A stretch of 64,000 nucleotides of DNA from positions 29,799 to 93,798 of the forward strand of contig NZ_AUML01000022.1 in NCBI RefSeq assembly GCF_000430665.1. Reading direction: 5' to 3'. The notes under the pieces were generated by a model. That model made no database searches. It was not told the origin of the DNA and was given only the letters and a program-made list of their open reading frames with translations. The position numbers were made by a program, and so were the translations under genes. Below are positions 50,483-61,204 of the stretch, piece after piece. This DNA comes from Aquimarina muelleri DSM 19832 (GTDB taxonomy: Bacteria > Bacteroidota > Bacteroidia > Flavobacteriales > Flavobacteriaceae). Positions within the stretch are counted from its first letter, which is position 1. Each line of letters starts with the position of its first letter.

Positions 50483-53311
50483 CTACCCTACAATATTTAC
50501 AATTTTACCTGGTACTACAATTATTTTTTTAGGTTCACGTCCTGCTAATTGTTGTTGCGTTTTTTCATTTGCCATAACTGCTGCTTCGATCTGATCTTTA
50601 CTTAAATCTAAAGGCAATTCTAGTGTAAAACGCATTTTACCGTTAAAGGATATTGGATACTTTTTTGTGCTTTCTACCAAATATTTTTCTTCAAAAACAG
50701 GAAATGCTGCTGTAGAAATAGACTCCCCTTTCCCAAGTTTTTGCCATAGTTCTTCTGCAATATGTGGTGCATATGGCGAAATTAATACTGCTAACGGTTC
50801 TAAAATTTCTTTGGAGGTACATTTTTGTGCAGTTAGCTCATTTACTGCAATCATAAACGTGCTTACAGAGGTATTAAAAGAAAAGTTTTCGATATCTTCT
50901 TCTACTTTTTTAATGGTTTTATGCAATGTTTTAGCTGCTTCTGGCTCTTCAGAAATAGAAGAATCAGATACATAAAATGTTGCTTCTGGTCCCGAATGAT
51001 ACAGTTTCCATAATCTTTTAAGAAACGAATGTACTCCTGTGATCCCAGCAGTGTTCCAGGGCTTGGCTTGTTCTAATGGCCCAAGAAACATCTCGTATAA
51101 TCGTAAACTGTCGGCACCATATTGCTCACAAATACCATCTGGATTTACTACGTTAAACCAACGTTTTGACATCTTTTCTACTTCCCTCCCAACAATATAC
51201 TTATTATCTTCAAGCTCAAATTCAGCATTGTTAAATTGTGGTTGCCATTCTCTTAAATCATCTATATTTAATTCATCAGAATTATTAATCAAACCCACAT
51301 CTACTCGTAACTCTTCCGTTTCATATTGATCTTTCAATCCTTTAGAAACATACTTATTAGAGCCACTAATTCTATAAATTATAGCACTAGTTCCCAAAAT
51401 CATCCCTTGATTGATCAGCTTTTTAAACGGCTCATCTACGGTAAGATATTCTCTATCTTTTAAAAATTTTGTCCAAAAACGAGAATATAATAAATGTCCG
51501 GTTGCGTGTTCGCTACCACCAATATATAAATCTACATTTTCCCAATATTGTAACGCTTCCGCGGAAGCGAATTCGGTATCATTATCGGCATCCATATATC
51601 GAAACGGATACCAAGAACTCCCTGCCCAACCTGGCATCGTATTTAACTCTAAAGGAAATACACTAGAGTGATCGATTAAATCCTTAGAAACAACTGTATT
51701 ATTTTTAGCGTTCCACGCCCATACATCTGCACGACCTAATGGTGGCTCCCCTGTTTCAGTTGGCAAATATTTTTCTACTTCTGGCAATGCTATTGGCAAA
51801 TGTTCTGTAGCGATCATTTGCGGCATCCCGTCTACATAATATACTGGGAACGGCTCTCCCCAATATCGCTGACGACTAAATACAGCATCCCGAAGTCTAT
51901 AATTGGTCTTCCCCTGTCCTTGTCCTAGTTTTTCTAACTCATAAATGGCAGTTTTGGTCGCTTTTTTATAGTTTAACCCATTTAAAAAATCTGAATTAGC
52001 AATTACGGTCTTTTCTTTATCGGAAAAAGCTTCTTCAGAAATATCTACACTTTCAAAAATGTTAGTAATGGGGATATTAAAATGTTTTGCAAAGTCATAA
52101 TCCCGTTGATCTCCACATGGTACTGCCATTACGGCTCCGGTACCATATCCTGCCAACACATAATCCCCGATCCAGATGGGTACTGGTTCTTTGGTAAACG
52201 GGTGCTCTGCATACGCCCCTGTAAATACGCCACTTATGGTTTTTACATCTGCCATACGTTCCCGCTCACTACGTTTGGCAGTAGCTTCTATATAGGCATT
52301 CACCTGTGCTTTTTGCTCTGCAGTAGTTATTTTTTGTACTAAATCATGCTCTGGAGCCAAAGTCATAAAAGTAACTCCAAAAATAGTATCGGGTCGAGTG
52401 GTAAAAACTTCGATTACTGCATCATGCTCTTTTACATTAAAAGTTACACTTGCTCCAACCGATTTACCAATCCAGTTACGTTGTGATTCTTTTAAGGAGT
52501 CTGTCCAATCTATAGTTTCTAAACCTTGTAGTAACCGCTCTGCATAGGCAGAAATTCGCATACTCCACTGGGTCATTTTTTTACGAATCACTGGGTATCC
52601 GCCACGCTCTGAAACTCCGTTTACAATTTCATCATTTGCTAATACGGTTCCTAACTGTGGGCACCAGTTTACCTCGGTTTCTGCTAAATAGGTTAACCTG
52701 TATTTAAGCAATACTTCTTGCTTTTCTTTAGATGTAAAATCATTCCATTCTTGTGAGGTAAACGAAGCTATATTTTCGTCACAAACTGCATGTACTTCTG
52801 TATTTCCTGTAGAAGCAAAAATAGCTTCCAGATCTTTTATATCTCTTGCTTTATCTGCATTTTTATCATACCAGGAGTTAAACAACTCGATAAAAATCCA
52901 TTGTGTCCATTTATAAAAATCAGGATTACTGGTGCGTACCTCACGGCTCCAATCAAAAGAGAATCCTATTTTATCTAATTGTTCCCGATAACGAGCGATG
53001 TTTTCTTTGGTGGTGATGGCAGGATGTTGCCCGGTTTGAATTGCGTATTGCTCTGCTGGTAATCCAAAAGAATCATATCCTTGCGGATGTAATACATTAA
53101 ATCCTTTATGACGTTTGTATCGTGTATAAATATCACTGGCTATATATCCAAGCGGATGCCCGACATGCAATCCTGCTCCCGAAGGATAAGGAAACATATC
53201 TAATACATAATACTTTTTTTTATCGCTATTGTTTTCTGCTTTGAAAGTTTGTTCCTCTGCCCAATGTTTTTGCCATTTGGCTTCAATAGTATTAAAATCG
53301 TAGCTCATCAT
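50483..53311 (-). CDS. leuS: Leucyl-tRNA synthetase
   Basis: A 942-residue class I synthetase that charges tRNA-Leu. The HIGH-type motif reads HVGHPLGYIASD near residue 50, the KMSKS motif appears as EKMSKRWFN in the C-terminal third, and the editing domain lies between. Complete. Two adjacent ATG codons start it. The promoter has a perfect -7 box TAAATTTG at 53334-53327, giving a leader of about 11 nt. Confidence 0.97.
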   Translation of the reverse strand: MMSYDFNTIEAKWQKHWAEEQTFKAENNSDKKKYYVLDMFPYPSGAGLHVGHPLGYIASDIYTRYKRHKGFNVLHPQGYDSFGLPAEQYAIQTGQHPAITTKENIARYREQLDKIGFSFDWSREVRTSNPDFYKWTQWIFIELFNSWYDKNADKARDIKDLEAIFASTGNTEVHAVCDENIASFTSQEWNDFTSKEKQEVLLKYRLTYLAETEVNWCPQLGTVLANDEIVNGVSERGGYPVIRKKMTQWSMRISAYAERLLQGLETIDWTDSLKESQRNWIGKSVGASVTFNVKEHDAVIEVFTTRPDTIFGVTFMTLAPEHDLVQKITTAEQKAQVNAYIEATAKRSERERMADVKTISGVFTGAYAEHPFTKEPVPIWIGDYVLAGYGTGAVMAVPCGDQRDYDFAKHFNIPITNIFESVDISEEAFSDKEKTVIANSDFLNGLNYKKATKTAIYELEKLGQGQGKTNYRLRDAVFSRQRYWGEPFPVYYVDGMPQMIATEHLPIALPEVEKYLPTETGEPPLGRADVWAWNAKNNTVVSKDLIDHSSVFPLELNTMPGWAGSSWYPFRYMDADNDTEFASAEALQYWENVDLYIGGSEHATGHLLYSRFWTKFLKDREYLTVDEPFKKLINQGMILGTSAIIYRISGSNKYVSKGLKDQYETEELRVDVGLINNSDELNIDDLREWQPQFNNAEFELEDNKYIVGREVEKMSKRWFNVVNPDGICEQYGADSLRLYEMFLGPLEQAKPWNTAGITGVHSFLKRLWKLYHSGPEATFYVSDSSISEEPEAAKTLHKTIKKVEEDIENFSFNTSVSTFMIAVNELTAQKCTSKEILEPLAVLISPYAPHIAEELWQKLGKGESISTAAFPVFEEKYLVESTKKYPISFNGKMRFTLELPLDLSKDQIEAAVMANEKTQQQLAGREPKKIIVVPGKIVNIVG

Positions 53312-53326
53312 CTAAAATTAAGACCG

Positions 53327-53334
53327 CAAATTTA
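53327..53334 (-). promoter_or_regulatory. leuS -7 box
   Basis: TAAATTTG on the minus strand matches TAnnTTTG exactly and lies 15 bp before the first ATG of leuS. Confidence 0.45.
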
Positions 53335-53403
53335 CTAAAACCATCAGTATAGTAAAGCAACATCTACTTTTAATTGTTAATGCTAGTTATAAAAAAGCAA
53401 ATA

Positions 53404-56400
53404 TTATGTATTTTTCATTTTCCTTCGATACCAAAGCAAACCACCTAATAATACTAGTGTTAAGACTGCTACAGCCCAATATAGTAATGTGTTGTTCTGG
53501 AAAGGAATCGGGGCGGAATCTCCCACCAGATAAAATGCTCCCCAGTAAAATGGATCGGTTCTGTTGATATTTGCCGTAGTTAGATATTGCAATTTTGCTT
53601 GTTGCAAAGCTTTTGCCTTGTTCATTCCTGCTTTTAGGTTGGTGTAAAAATATTTCATTACCTCGGGGGTGGTTTGATCCGATACCTCCCAGCTGGTTAA
53701 TAGCAAACTTTTGGTTCCTGCATATTGAAAAGCAGTACCTAAACTCATAATCCCTTCTCCTTTGGCAATCTTACCTGATCCTGTATTACAGGCACTAAGT
53801 ACGGTAAGTTCTGCTGGGATATCCAACGCAAATAATTCGTGACCGTACAGCAAATTATCCTCCAGAGTGTCCTTACTTTTAGTAAAATACAATTTAGAGT
53901 TTTCTGGTCTTTCGTTATCTACATCCCCATGTAGCGCCAGATGCAAAATGTTATACTTTCCTGCATTCTTTTTAAAATTAGATTCTATTGCCTGGGATCC
54001 ATAATAATATTCTCCGTCTATAATATTGGATATGGCTCTTATTTCCTTTCGCGTACCAGGCAGGTCATCCCCAGTATCTCTTAATGCTGCAAGGCGCATT
54101 GTATTTGCTTGTGCGATGTTAGTACTATCCGAAAAAGAGAATGCCAAACATTCCTGTAGTGTTTTAGATTGGACAGACTCTTTAAAAGGGGTAAACAATA
54201 AGGTGGCAGAATTAGTATAGGAGATGGCATAGTCTTTTAACAAATAGGATAAAAGTGCAGGATTGTTAGAATCGTCTTTTTGACTTACTAATACCTCAAA
54301 ATTAAGATGCCATAAAGGACCATCGGGTATCATAATCAGTTCCTCTCCTAACAATTTGTCTTGTATAGGGGCAATAAGCTTGGCATATAATGCATACGCT
54401 TGTTTTTTATGTTTTTGTACATCTTTGGCAATAATACTTTTACGAAACTCTTGAATCTGTTCAGTTAGTTTTGGCGTGGGGAGTCCTTGTACTGAGATAC
54501 CTTTTTTAGAAACGATAAAAGCATAGGTAACACTATCTCCTGTAAAAAAGGACACAAGAGTAGTTTTATCGTCGAGCTTTTGTTGTATATCGGTAACAGA
54601 AACAATATCATTACGATACTTAAGTTGATAGTATTTTGGGTAGTTTTTTTCTAAGATTTCGGTTAAGGAATCTTGCCGCCTGTTGGTTACAAATAATTCA
54701 TTTTCAAAATCACGAATTTTTGAAGTATCCACCTCTTTATTAGACAGCTCCTCTGTGATTTTAGATTGATAAAAAGAACGATTAATTCTTAGTTCTTTTT
54801 CTAAAACCACCAAATCTGCAGGTAACCCAGAATAATTTTTGGCATCAGCATCGTTAAGCAATTCTTTTAAGGTATTGGCTTTGCTTTTCTCTGCATAATA
54901 AAATGCTTGTTCTAAGGCTTGTGGGTCTTTTTGTAGCAAAACAGTTTCTATAGCTTCCTGATAGATTTCTTTTGCTTGTTTGGCAAAGACAACTTTATCT
55001 TGGTAGTTGGTAAAAGACTGACGGATAGCCTGTATTAGGGTATCTATATTCTTATAAATAGCAAGACTTTTCTTTAAATCTAATATATTATTATCATGTA
55101 AATATCTTAAGCGTAATGTTTTTGCTTTCCCGAATAAACTTTCTAATAAAAAATCATAATGATAATAGTCCTCTAAATCAAAATTATTTTTGTTATCTGT
55201 TACATTTGTATTTTTGGCATTACTGGATAAGGCTTTATCAAAATAACTTAATGCTTTTGTATACTCTTGTTGTTTGTCGTAGGCACGTGCAATATAATTA
55301 TACGGATCAGAAGTAAGAACATGATTTTCTCCATACACATCTTGTATTACGGTTAATGCTTTATTATAATTTAGTAATGCCTCATTATACCTTCTCGTTT
55401 CAAAATACACATCTCCAATACTTTCATAAATTTTTGTAATGTAAATATTATCCCCCTCAAATATATTTTTATGTATCCTTAATCCTCTTTTTAGGTATTT
55501 CAATGCCAGATCATATTCCTTTTGCTTACCATATAAATTACCTATATTAATTAATGTTTTAAAAACTCTATAATCATTCTCTCCAAAAATAGATTTTAAA
55601 TTTTGCAATGCCTTATTATAATAAAGTAATGCCGTCTTAAACTCCTCTTGATTCATTTTATAAATACCTAAATTATTATAAATATTTCCAATTGTATGAT
55701 AATGTTCTCCAAAATTTTTAATCGTTATCCCCAAGCTTTTCTTTGCATAATCTATCGCTTTATCATACTCCCCCATGTTATTTAAAACGTTACCTATATT
55801 AAGATAGGTTTTGATCAGACCTCCTATATTGTTTTTTTTAACACTAATTTCTAAAGCTTTTTTATAATAATTTAAAGCTGTGTGAAATTGTTTAAGATTA
55901 ACATAAGTTACACCTATATTATTATAAGTACTTATAAGGCTATTATGTTTTTTTCCAAACTTTTTAATCTTTATTTGTAAACTTTTTTTGTAATACTCTA
56001 ATGATTTATTATACACACCAAGATCATCATAAAGAATCCCAAGATTGCTATAAAGACTCCCAAGATTATAATGATATGGTTCTAAGGATTTTAATCGGAT
56101 ATCTATTGCTTTTTCAAAATACTGTATTGCAATTTTATATTTAGTTTTATATGAATAAATAATTCCGAGGTTTGTATTAGACACTATAAGATCAACATGA
56201 TTTTCAGGCAAAAGTTTATCTCGTACAGCAAGTGCTTTGTTATAGTATAATAAAGCCTCGTCGTAGTTTTGGGATAATCTATGATAATGTCCTACGTTAT
56301 CATATCCTGATGCTTTTTCTTTATGATTTTCTGTCAAATACGTATCGCAAATAGCCAGTGCTTTTTTAGAAGATTCTAAAGATTCTTTTAGTTTAAGGTT

Positions 56401-56658
56401 ACGCCACTGATTTTCTGATATTTTATTATAACATCTGGATACTCGCTCCCATATTTTAGCTTTTTGATATATAGGTATTGCCTTTTTGAATAGTTGGATA
56501 GAATTATTATAATCTGCCGATGTCAACAAAGAATCTGCTTTCTTGAAATATTGTGACGCTAATATGGTATCTTTTTCTACTTGTGCACGGATAGAGTATG
56601 ACATCAAGAAAGAAAAATATATTATAAAAAACAGAGAAAAAGAATGTGTTTTCTTCAT
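53404..56658 (-). CDS. TPR-repeat protein with C-terminal CHAT peptidase domain and membrane anchor
   Basis: A 1084-residue protein. A signal peptide or membrane helix opens it (residues 8-25). From about 30 to 490 about ten tetratricopeptide repeats of the kinesin-light-chain type follow (YDEALLYYNKALAV pattern). Residues about 560-700 are helical. Residues about 790-1045 are a CHAT domain, a caspase-like cysteine-peptidase fold with His910 (LALHGD) and Cys957 (SACNTG) as dyad. A membrane helix (about 1058-1077) and a basic tail end it. Both catalytic residues are present, so activity is likely. The partner or substrate is unknown. It lies alone between leuS and tyrS. Confidence 0.88.
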   Translation of the reverse strand: MKKTHSFSLFFIIYFSFLMSYSIRAQVEKDTILASQYFKKADSLLTSADYNNSIQLFKKAIPIYQKAKIWERVSRCYNKISENQWRNLKLKESLESSKKALAICDTYLTENHKEKASGYDNVGHYHRLSQNYDEALLYYNKALAVRDKLLPENHVDLIVSNTNLGIIYSYKTKYKIAIQYFEKAIDIRLKSLEPYHYNLGSLYSNLGILYDDLGVYNKSLEYYKKSLQIKIKKFGKKHNSLISTYNNIGVTYVNLKQFHTALNYYKKALEISVKKNNIGGLIKTYLNIGNVLNNMGEYDKAIDYAKKSLGITIKNFGEHYHTIGNIYNNLGIYKMNQEEFKTALLYYNKALQNLKSIFGENDYRVFKTLINIGNLYGKQKEYDLALKYLKRGLRIHKNIFEGDNIYITKIYESIGDVYFETRRYNEALLNYNKALTVIQDVYGENHVLTSDPYNYIARAYDKQQEYTKALSYFDKALSSNAKNTNVTDNKNNFDLEDYYHYDFLLESLFGKAKTLRLRYLHDNNILDLKKSLAIYKNIDTLIQAIRQSFTNYQDKVVFAKQAKEIYQEAIETVLLQKDPQALEQAFYYAEKSKANTLKELLNDADAKNYSGLPADLVVLEKELRINRSFYQSKITEELSNKEVDTSKIRDFENELFVTNRRQDSLTEILEKNYPKYYQLKYRNDIVSVTDIQQKLDDKTTLVSFFTGDSVTYAFIVSKKGISVQGLPTPKLTEQIQEFRKSIIAKDVQKHKKQAYALYAKLIAPIQDKLLGEELIMIPDGPLWHLNFEVLVSQKDDSNNPALLSYLLKDYAISYTNSATLLFTPFKESVQSKTLQECLAFSFSDSTNIAQANTMRLAALRDTGDDLPGTRKEIRAISNIIDGEYYYGSQAIESNFKKNAGKYNILHLALHGDVDNERPENSKLYFTKSKDTLEDNLLYGHELFALDIPAELTVLSACNTGSGKIAKGEGIMSLGTAFQYAGTKSLLLTSWEVSDQTTPEVMKYFYTNLKAGMNKAKALQQAKLQYLTTANINRTDPFYWGAFYLVGDSAPIPFQNNTLLYWAVAVLTLVLLGGLLWYRRKMKNT

Positions 56659-56840
56659 AATAGATAAGCTATATACTTAGCAATTAACAACAAAGAAAAC
56701 GAAAATATTGTCTTGCTTTTCGATTATTAAGAAAAAATGTAACACTTGATTTAAAGTTTTTTGTTAAAATAAAGTATAGAGTAAAAAACAATGATTTGTT
56801 GATTTCTCTTATATTCATAGTAGAATAGTATTCATATTTT

Positions 56841-56848
56841 TATCTTTG
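56841..56848 (+). promoter_or_regulatory. tyrS -7 box
   Basis: TATCTTTG matches TAnnTTTG exactly and lies 25 bp before the tyrS ATG at 56874. Confidence 0.5.
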
Positions 56849-56873
56849 TGGCTCTTAATTGAATTATAGTACA

Positions 56874-58169
56874 ATGACCAAAAATTTTATAGAAGAGTTA
56901 CGATGGAGAGGGATGTTGCACGACGCAATGCCTGGTACCGAAGAATACTTAATGGAACAAATGCGAGCTGCTTATGTAGGGTTTGATCCTACTGCAGATT
57001 CCTTACATATTGGCAATCTGGTTCCTATAATGTTATTGGCTCATTATCAAAGAACAGGACATAAACCTTTTGCACTGGTAGGAGGAGCCACAGGAATGAT
57101 AGGAGATCCATCTGGCAAATCTGCCGAGCGGAATCTGTTGGATGAAAAAACACTGCGCCGTAATCAAGAAGCAATCAAATCCCAATTAAGTAGATTTTTA
57201 GATTTTGAAAGTGATGCTTCCAATGCTGCGGTATTGGTTAACAATTACGATTGGATGAAAGAATTTTCGTTCTTGGAATTTATTAGAGATGTAGGAAAAC
57301 ATATTACGGTTAACTATATGATGGCAAAAGATTCGGTTAAAAATCGACTTTCCTCAGAATCTTCAGAAGGGATGTCCTTTACAGAATTTACATACCAATT
57401 GGTACAAGGATATGATTTTTTACACTTGTATAGAGGTCATAATTGTACACTACAGATGGGTGGAAGTGACCAATGGGGCAATATAACTACTGGTACCGAA
57501 TTAATCAGAAGAGTAGCAGGAGGAAAAGGATATGCATTAACTTGCCCGTTAATTACAAAATCTGATGGGTCTAAATTTGGAAAATCTGAAGGTGGAAATG
57601 TGTGGTTAGATGCCAAACGTACTTCGCCGTATAAGTTTTATCAATATTGGTTAAATACCAGTGATGAAGATGCAGAAAAGTATATCAAGATTTTTACCTT
57701 TTTAACAGAAGAAGAAATAAAAACTCTAGTAGCAAAACACAAAGAGGCCCCACACGAGCGAATATTACAAAAAAGATTGGCAGATGAGGTTACTGTTATA
57801 GTACATTCTCAAGAAGATTTGGACAATGCGATTAAAGCATCTAATATCCTTTTTGGAAAATCTACATCTGCAGATTTGAAGGAATTGGATGAAGCTACTT
57901 TTTTAGATGTTTTTGATGGAGTGCCACAAGCCGAAGTTGCAAAAGACAAAATTACTGATGGATTAGATATTATAGGAGCTTTGGCAGAGCATACAGGTTT
58001 TTTAAAATCTAATGGTGAAGCCAGAAGAGCTTTAAAAGAAAATTCAATATCCGTAAACAGAGAAAAAATTACCGACACATATTCTATATCTGAACAAGAT
58101 TTGATTAACAATCAGTTTGTACTATTACAACGTGGTAAGAAAAACTATTTTGTGATTAGAGCAGTATAA
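56874..58169 (+). CDS. tyrS: Tyrosyl-tRNA synthetase
   Basis: A 431-residue class I synthetase for tRNA-Tyr. I take the ATG at 56874 ([15 protein letters not shown]); a TTG five codons earlier is unlikely. HIGN at residues 45-48 and KFGKS in the second half are the signature motifs, and an S4-like RNA-binding domain closes the protein. It ends just before a long perfect hairpin. Confidence 0.96.
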   Translation: MTKNFIEELRWRGMLHDAMPGTEEYLMEQMRAAYVGFDPTADSLHIGNLVPIMLLAHYQRTGHKPFALVGGATGMIGDPSGKSAERNLLDEKTLRRNQEAIKSQLSRFLDFESDASNAAVLVNNYDWMKEFSFLEFIRDVGKHITVNYMMAKDSVKNRLSSESSEGMSFTEFTYQLVQGYDFLHLYRGHNCTLQMGGSDQWGNITTGTELIRRVAGGKGYALTCPLITKSDGSKFGKSEGGNVWLDAKRTSPYKFYQYWLNTSDEDAEKYIKIFTFLTEEEIKTLVAKHKEAPHERILQKRLADEVTVIVHSQEDLDNAIKASNILFGKSTSADLKELDEATFLDVFDGVPQAEVAKDKITDGLDIIGALAEHTGFLKSNGEARRALKENSISVNREKITDTYSISEQDLINNQFVLLQRGKKNYFVIRAV

Positions 58170-58188
58170 ATTTTTTATAAAGTAGGAT

Positions 58189-58237
58189 ATTTTGTACCCC
58201 TCACAGGTTTTTCAAAAACCTGTGAGGGGTACAAAAT
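58189..58237. terminator. 49-bp perfect inverted repeat, tyrS terminator
   Basis: Two 24-nt arms (58189-58212 and 58214-58237) pair without mismatch around a single base. The core reads TACCCCTCACAGG. It lies 20 bp after the tyrS stop, with T/A runs at the centre and the outside. The single-base centre is unusual for a terminator, because the hairpin must open several pairs to turn. It might be a remnant of a mobile hairpin. Confidence 0.72.
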
Positions 58238-58386
58238 AAACATTAAATAAAATATTATAAATCATACGTTTTTTATTTCGTCAACTTTTGTCATGTCTCA
58301 TTTTATATTAAAAATTTTTAAGAACCAGGAATTAAAACTGTTCTGGACACAGTTTTTGTTTATTTTAGTATCGCAGAATAGATAAT

Positions 58387-59403
58387 ATGATATTAGTTAC
58401 TGGAGCAACAGGATTGGTAGGAACACATTTATTGGTAAAACTTATAAAACAAAACGATACCGTTCGTGCGTTATATAGAAGTAACACCAAAAAGGAGTCT
58501 GCCAAAAAAGTATTTTCTTTTTATTTTCCTGAAGAAAAAAAATATCTCTTTGATCAAATAGACTGGGTTCAGGCAGATCTTAATGATATCCCAAAACTAA
58601 CCGAAGCTTTTGAAGGAGTAACCCATGTGTATCATTGTGCAGCAAAAATCAGTTTTAACCCTTCTCATTATAAAGAATTAAGAAAAGTAAATATTGAAGG
58701 TACTGCAAACATTGTAAATCTTTGTATTATCAAAAAGGTAAAGAAACTTTGCTATATAAGTTCGATTGCGACTTTGGGAGAAAACCTTTTAAATACTCCT
58801 ATTGATGAAAAAGCAGAATGGAATCCAGAAACAACCAACTCGGTATATGCTATAACTAAATATGGTGCAGAAATGGAAGTTTGGAGAGGAGTACAAGAAG
58901 GTCTAAATGCTGTTATCGTAAATCCCGGAATCATAATCGGCCCAGGTTTTTTTAATACCGGAAGTGGATATTTATTTAAACGAATCCATGCAGGGATGTC
59001 CTATTATACTACTGGAATTACTGGGTTTGTGGCGATACAAGATGTTATTGCTATAATACACCAACTCATGAATGGCAATTACACTAATCAACGCTACATT
59101 CTGGTTGGCGAGAATTTAAGTTATAAAAATGCTTTTACCAAAATTGCTGAAGCTTTGCATAAGACTCCTCCCAAAAAGAAGGCCTCTCCTTTTTTAATGA
59201 AGATAGCCTATTATGCACAAGGTATTAGCTATATTTTTTTTAGAACAAATAGATCTATATTTAAATCTTCTATAAGAAGTGCTTTTTCGATTACGCATTA
59301 TGAAAATGATAAAGTAAAAAAAGAGCTAATGCATACTTTTTACCCAATAGAAAAAAGCATACAAGAAACTGCTACTTATTTTCTTAACGAACAGACTTTT
59401 TAA
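58387..59403 (+). CDS. NAD-dependent epimerase/dehydratase-family protein
   Basis: A 338-residue extended short-chain dehydrogenase. GATGLVG at residues 6-12 is the NAD-binding motif, and Tyr154/Lys158 (YAITK) the catalytic pair. The SHYKELRKVNIEGTANIV segment is common among sugar or steroid-type epimerases of Bacteroidota. Substrate unknown. It points toward, and ends 20 bp from, the convergent DUF4296 gene. Confidence 0.85.
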   Translation: MILVTGATGLVGTHLLVKLIKQNDTVRALYRSNTKKESAKKVFSFYFPEEKKYLFDQIDWVQADLNDIPKLTEAFEGVTHVYHCAAKISFNPSHYKELRKVNIEGTANIVNLCIIKKVKKLCYISSIATLGENLLNTPIDEKAEWNPETTNSVYAITKYGAEMEVWRGVQEGLNAVIVNPGIIIGPGFFNTGSGYLFKRIHAGMSYYTTGITGFVAIQDVIAIIHQLMNGNYTNQRYILVGENLSYKNAFTKIAEALHKTPPKKKASPFLMKIAYYAQGISYIFFRTNRSIFKSSIRSAFSITHYENDKVKKELMHTFYPIEKSIQETATYFLNEQTF

Positions 59404-59423
59404 TAACTTTTAAATTTGCTTTT

Positions 59424-59861
59424 TTATAATTCAGAAACATTTTTTTGTTTTACACTTCGTAAAGTATCATTTGCCTTTTTTATCGAGTCTTGTATTTTTT
59501 GAATAGAATCCTCTTCTTTTTTTATCTTTTCGTATCTAATCATCTCTTTATCGAGATTTTCTTTTACTCGGTTAATTATAGCTTCATATTTTCCAATCTG
59601 ATCAGAATACCAAGCGTTATTTTCTGTAAAAACAACACTATCAATCTTGTGTTTATTTAGAATAAACCTTTCTGGGTTTATGTTTTCCTCTTCAAAAATA
59701 GATCTGTGTGAGTTTTTTGCTGTTTTTATAAAAGCAATATCGGTTAATATTTCAACCATACGATCTTCTGCTATTAATATCTTTGGAACAGGTGCTTTTT
59801 CTAAACTCTGGCAAGCAAGAAACATCAAAAAGAGCACAAAATATCTTATGTTTTTAATCAT
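59424..59861 (-). CDS. DUF4296 lipoprotein
   Basis: A 145-residue predicted lipoprotein (lipobox ending LACQ, Cys17) with a DUF4296-type core: VEILTDIAFIKTAKN, then FILNKHKIDSVVFTENNAWYS, followed by a long charged coiled coil. The family occurs only in Bacteroidota and its function is unknown. It overlaps the dihydroorotase gene by 4 bp and is the third gene of that unit. Confidence 0.82.
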   Translation of the reverse strand: MIKNIRYFVLFLMFLACQSLEKAPVPKILIAEDRMVEILTDIAFIKTAKNSHRSIFEEENINPERFILNKHKIDSVVFTENNAWYSDQIGKYEAIINRVKENLDKEMIRYEKIKKEEDSIQKIQDSIKKANDTLRSVKQKNVSEL

Positions 59862-61204
59862 CTTTCAAAAGTTAATCGTTGTGCGCGTCGCACATCATAG
59901 AATTTAAAATTCTTATATACTAAACTACCATTTACAAAAGTATGTGTAATTCGGGATCTAAAAGTAGTTCCTTCAAAAGGAGACCATCCACATTTATATG
60001 CAATATTATCTTTATTAACTGCCCATGGCGCGTTTAAATCTACTAACACTGCATCCGCATGATATCCTTCTTTTATAAACCCTCTTTTTTCTATCTGAAA
60101 TAGTATTGCAGGGTTATGACACATTTTCTCTACAATTTTTTCTAAAGATATTTTATCTCGATGATAAAACTCTAACATTGCAGGAAGAGCATGTTGTACT
60201 AATGGACCCCCAGATGGCGCTTTGGTGTACACATTGTTTTTTTCTTCTAGCGTGTGCGGTGCATGATCGGTAGCTATTACATCTATTTTATCATCTAATA
60301 AAGCTTTAAACAGTGCATCTTTATCCTTTTTTGTTTTTACCGCAGGGTTCCATTTTATTAAAGTTCCTTTTTCTGTATAATCCTCGTCTGAAAACCACAA
60401 GTGATGTATACAAACTTCTGAAGTTATCTTTTTTTCTTTTAGCGGAATTTTATTTGTAAATAGCTTTAGTTCTTTTGCTGTAGACAAATGAAAAACATGC
60501 AATCTTGCTCCTGTTTTTTTAGCTAATTCGATGGCTCTTGAGGACGACAAGTAACACGCTTCTTCACTTCTAATAACCGGATGAAATGCCATAGGAATGT
60601 CTTCGCCATATTTTTCAATATATTTTGCAGTATTCTTTTTAATAGTAGCTTCATCTTCGCAATGTACTGCTATTAGCAAGTCTGTAGAAGAAAAAATCTT
60701 TTCTAAAACTTCTGGATTATCCACTAGCATATCTCCTGTAGAAGACCCTAAAAACAATTTAAGAGCTGCTACTTTTTTAGGATCTACTTTAAGAATTTCT
60801 TCTAAGTTATCATTAGTCCCTCCAAACATAAAAGAATAATTTGCGTAACTTGTTTTTGCTGCTATTTCAAATTTTTCTTCTAATTTTTCTATGGTAGTTG
60901 CCTGTGGCACTGTATTAGGCATTTCTATAAAAGAGGTTATCCCTCCTGCTATAGCTGCTCTAGATTCTGTTTCTATAGTTGCTTTATGGGTTAGTCCAGG
61001 CTCTCTAAAATGTACTTGATCATCTATTACACCAGGTAATAAATACTTTCCTTCTGCATCAAAAATATGTACCTCTGATGATTTTGCGCTTATTTGTGGC
61101 GCTATTTCTTTAAAAATACCGTCTTCTATATATACATCTCCATTAAAAATTTTTCCTTCATTAACAATATTAGCATTCTTAATAAGCACCCTATCCATAA
61201 TCAT
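59858..61204 (-). CDS. pyrC: Dihydroorotase
   Basis: A 448-residue enzyme of pyrimidine synthesis that closes carbamoyl aspartate to dihydroorotate. The metal motif reads IDDQVHFREPG, in which the first of the usual two His is Gln63, and His65 and Arg67 remain. Other metal His residues and VIATDHAPHTLEEK near the C-terminus are intact. I recall the Gln variant as common in Bacteroidota. It is joined to the glycosyltransferase gene upstream by a 4-bp overlap; a second ATG two codons in is an alternative start. Confidence 0.92.
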   Translation of the reverse strand: MIMDRVLIKNANIVNEGKIFNGDVYIEDGIFKEIAPQISAKSSEVHIFDAEGKYLLPGVIDDQVHFREPGLTHKATIETESRAAIAGGITSFIEMPNTVPQATTIEKLEEKFEIAAKTSYANYSFMFGGTNDNLEEILKVDPKKVAALKLFLGSSTGDMLVDNPEVLEKIFSSTDLLIAVHCEDEATIKKNTAKYIEKYGEDIPMAFHPVIRSEEACYLSSSRAIELAKKTGARLHVFHLSTAKELKLFTNKIPLKEKKITSEVCIHHLWFSDEDYTEKGTLIKWNPAVKTKKDKDALFKALLDDKIDVIATDHAPHTLEEKNNVYTKAPSGGPLVQHALPAMLEFYHRDKISLEKIVEKMCHNPAILFQIEKRGFIKEGYHADAVLVDLNAPWAVNKDNIAYKCGWSPFEGTTFRSRITHTFVNGSLVYKNFKFYDVRRAQRLTFER

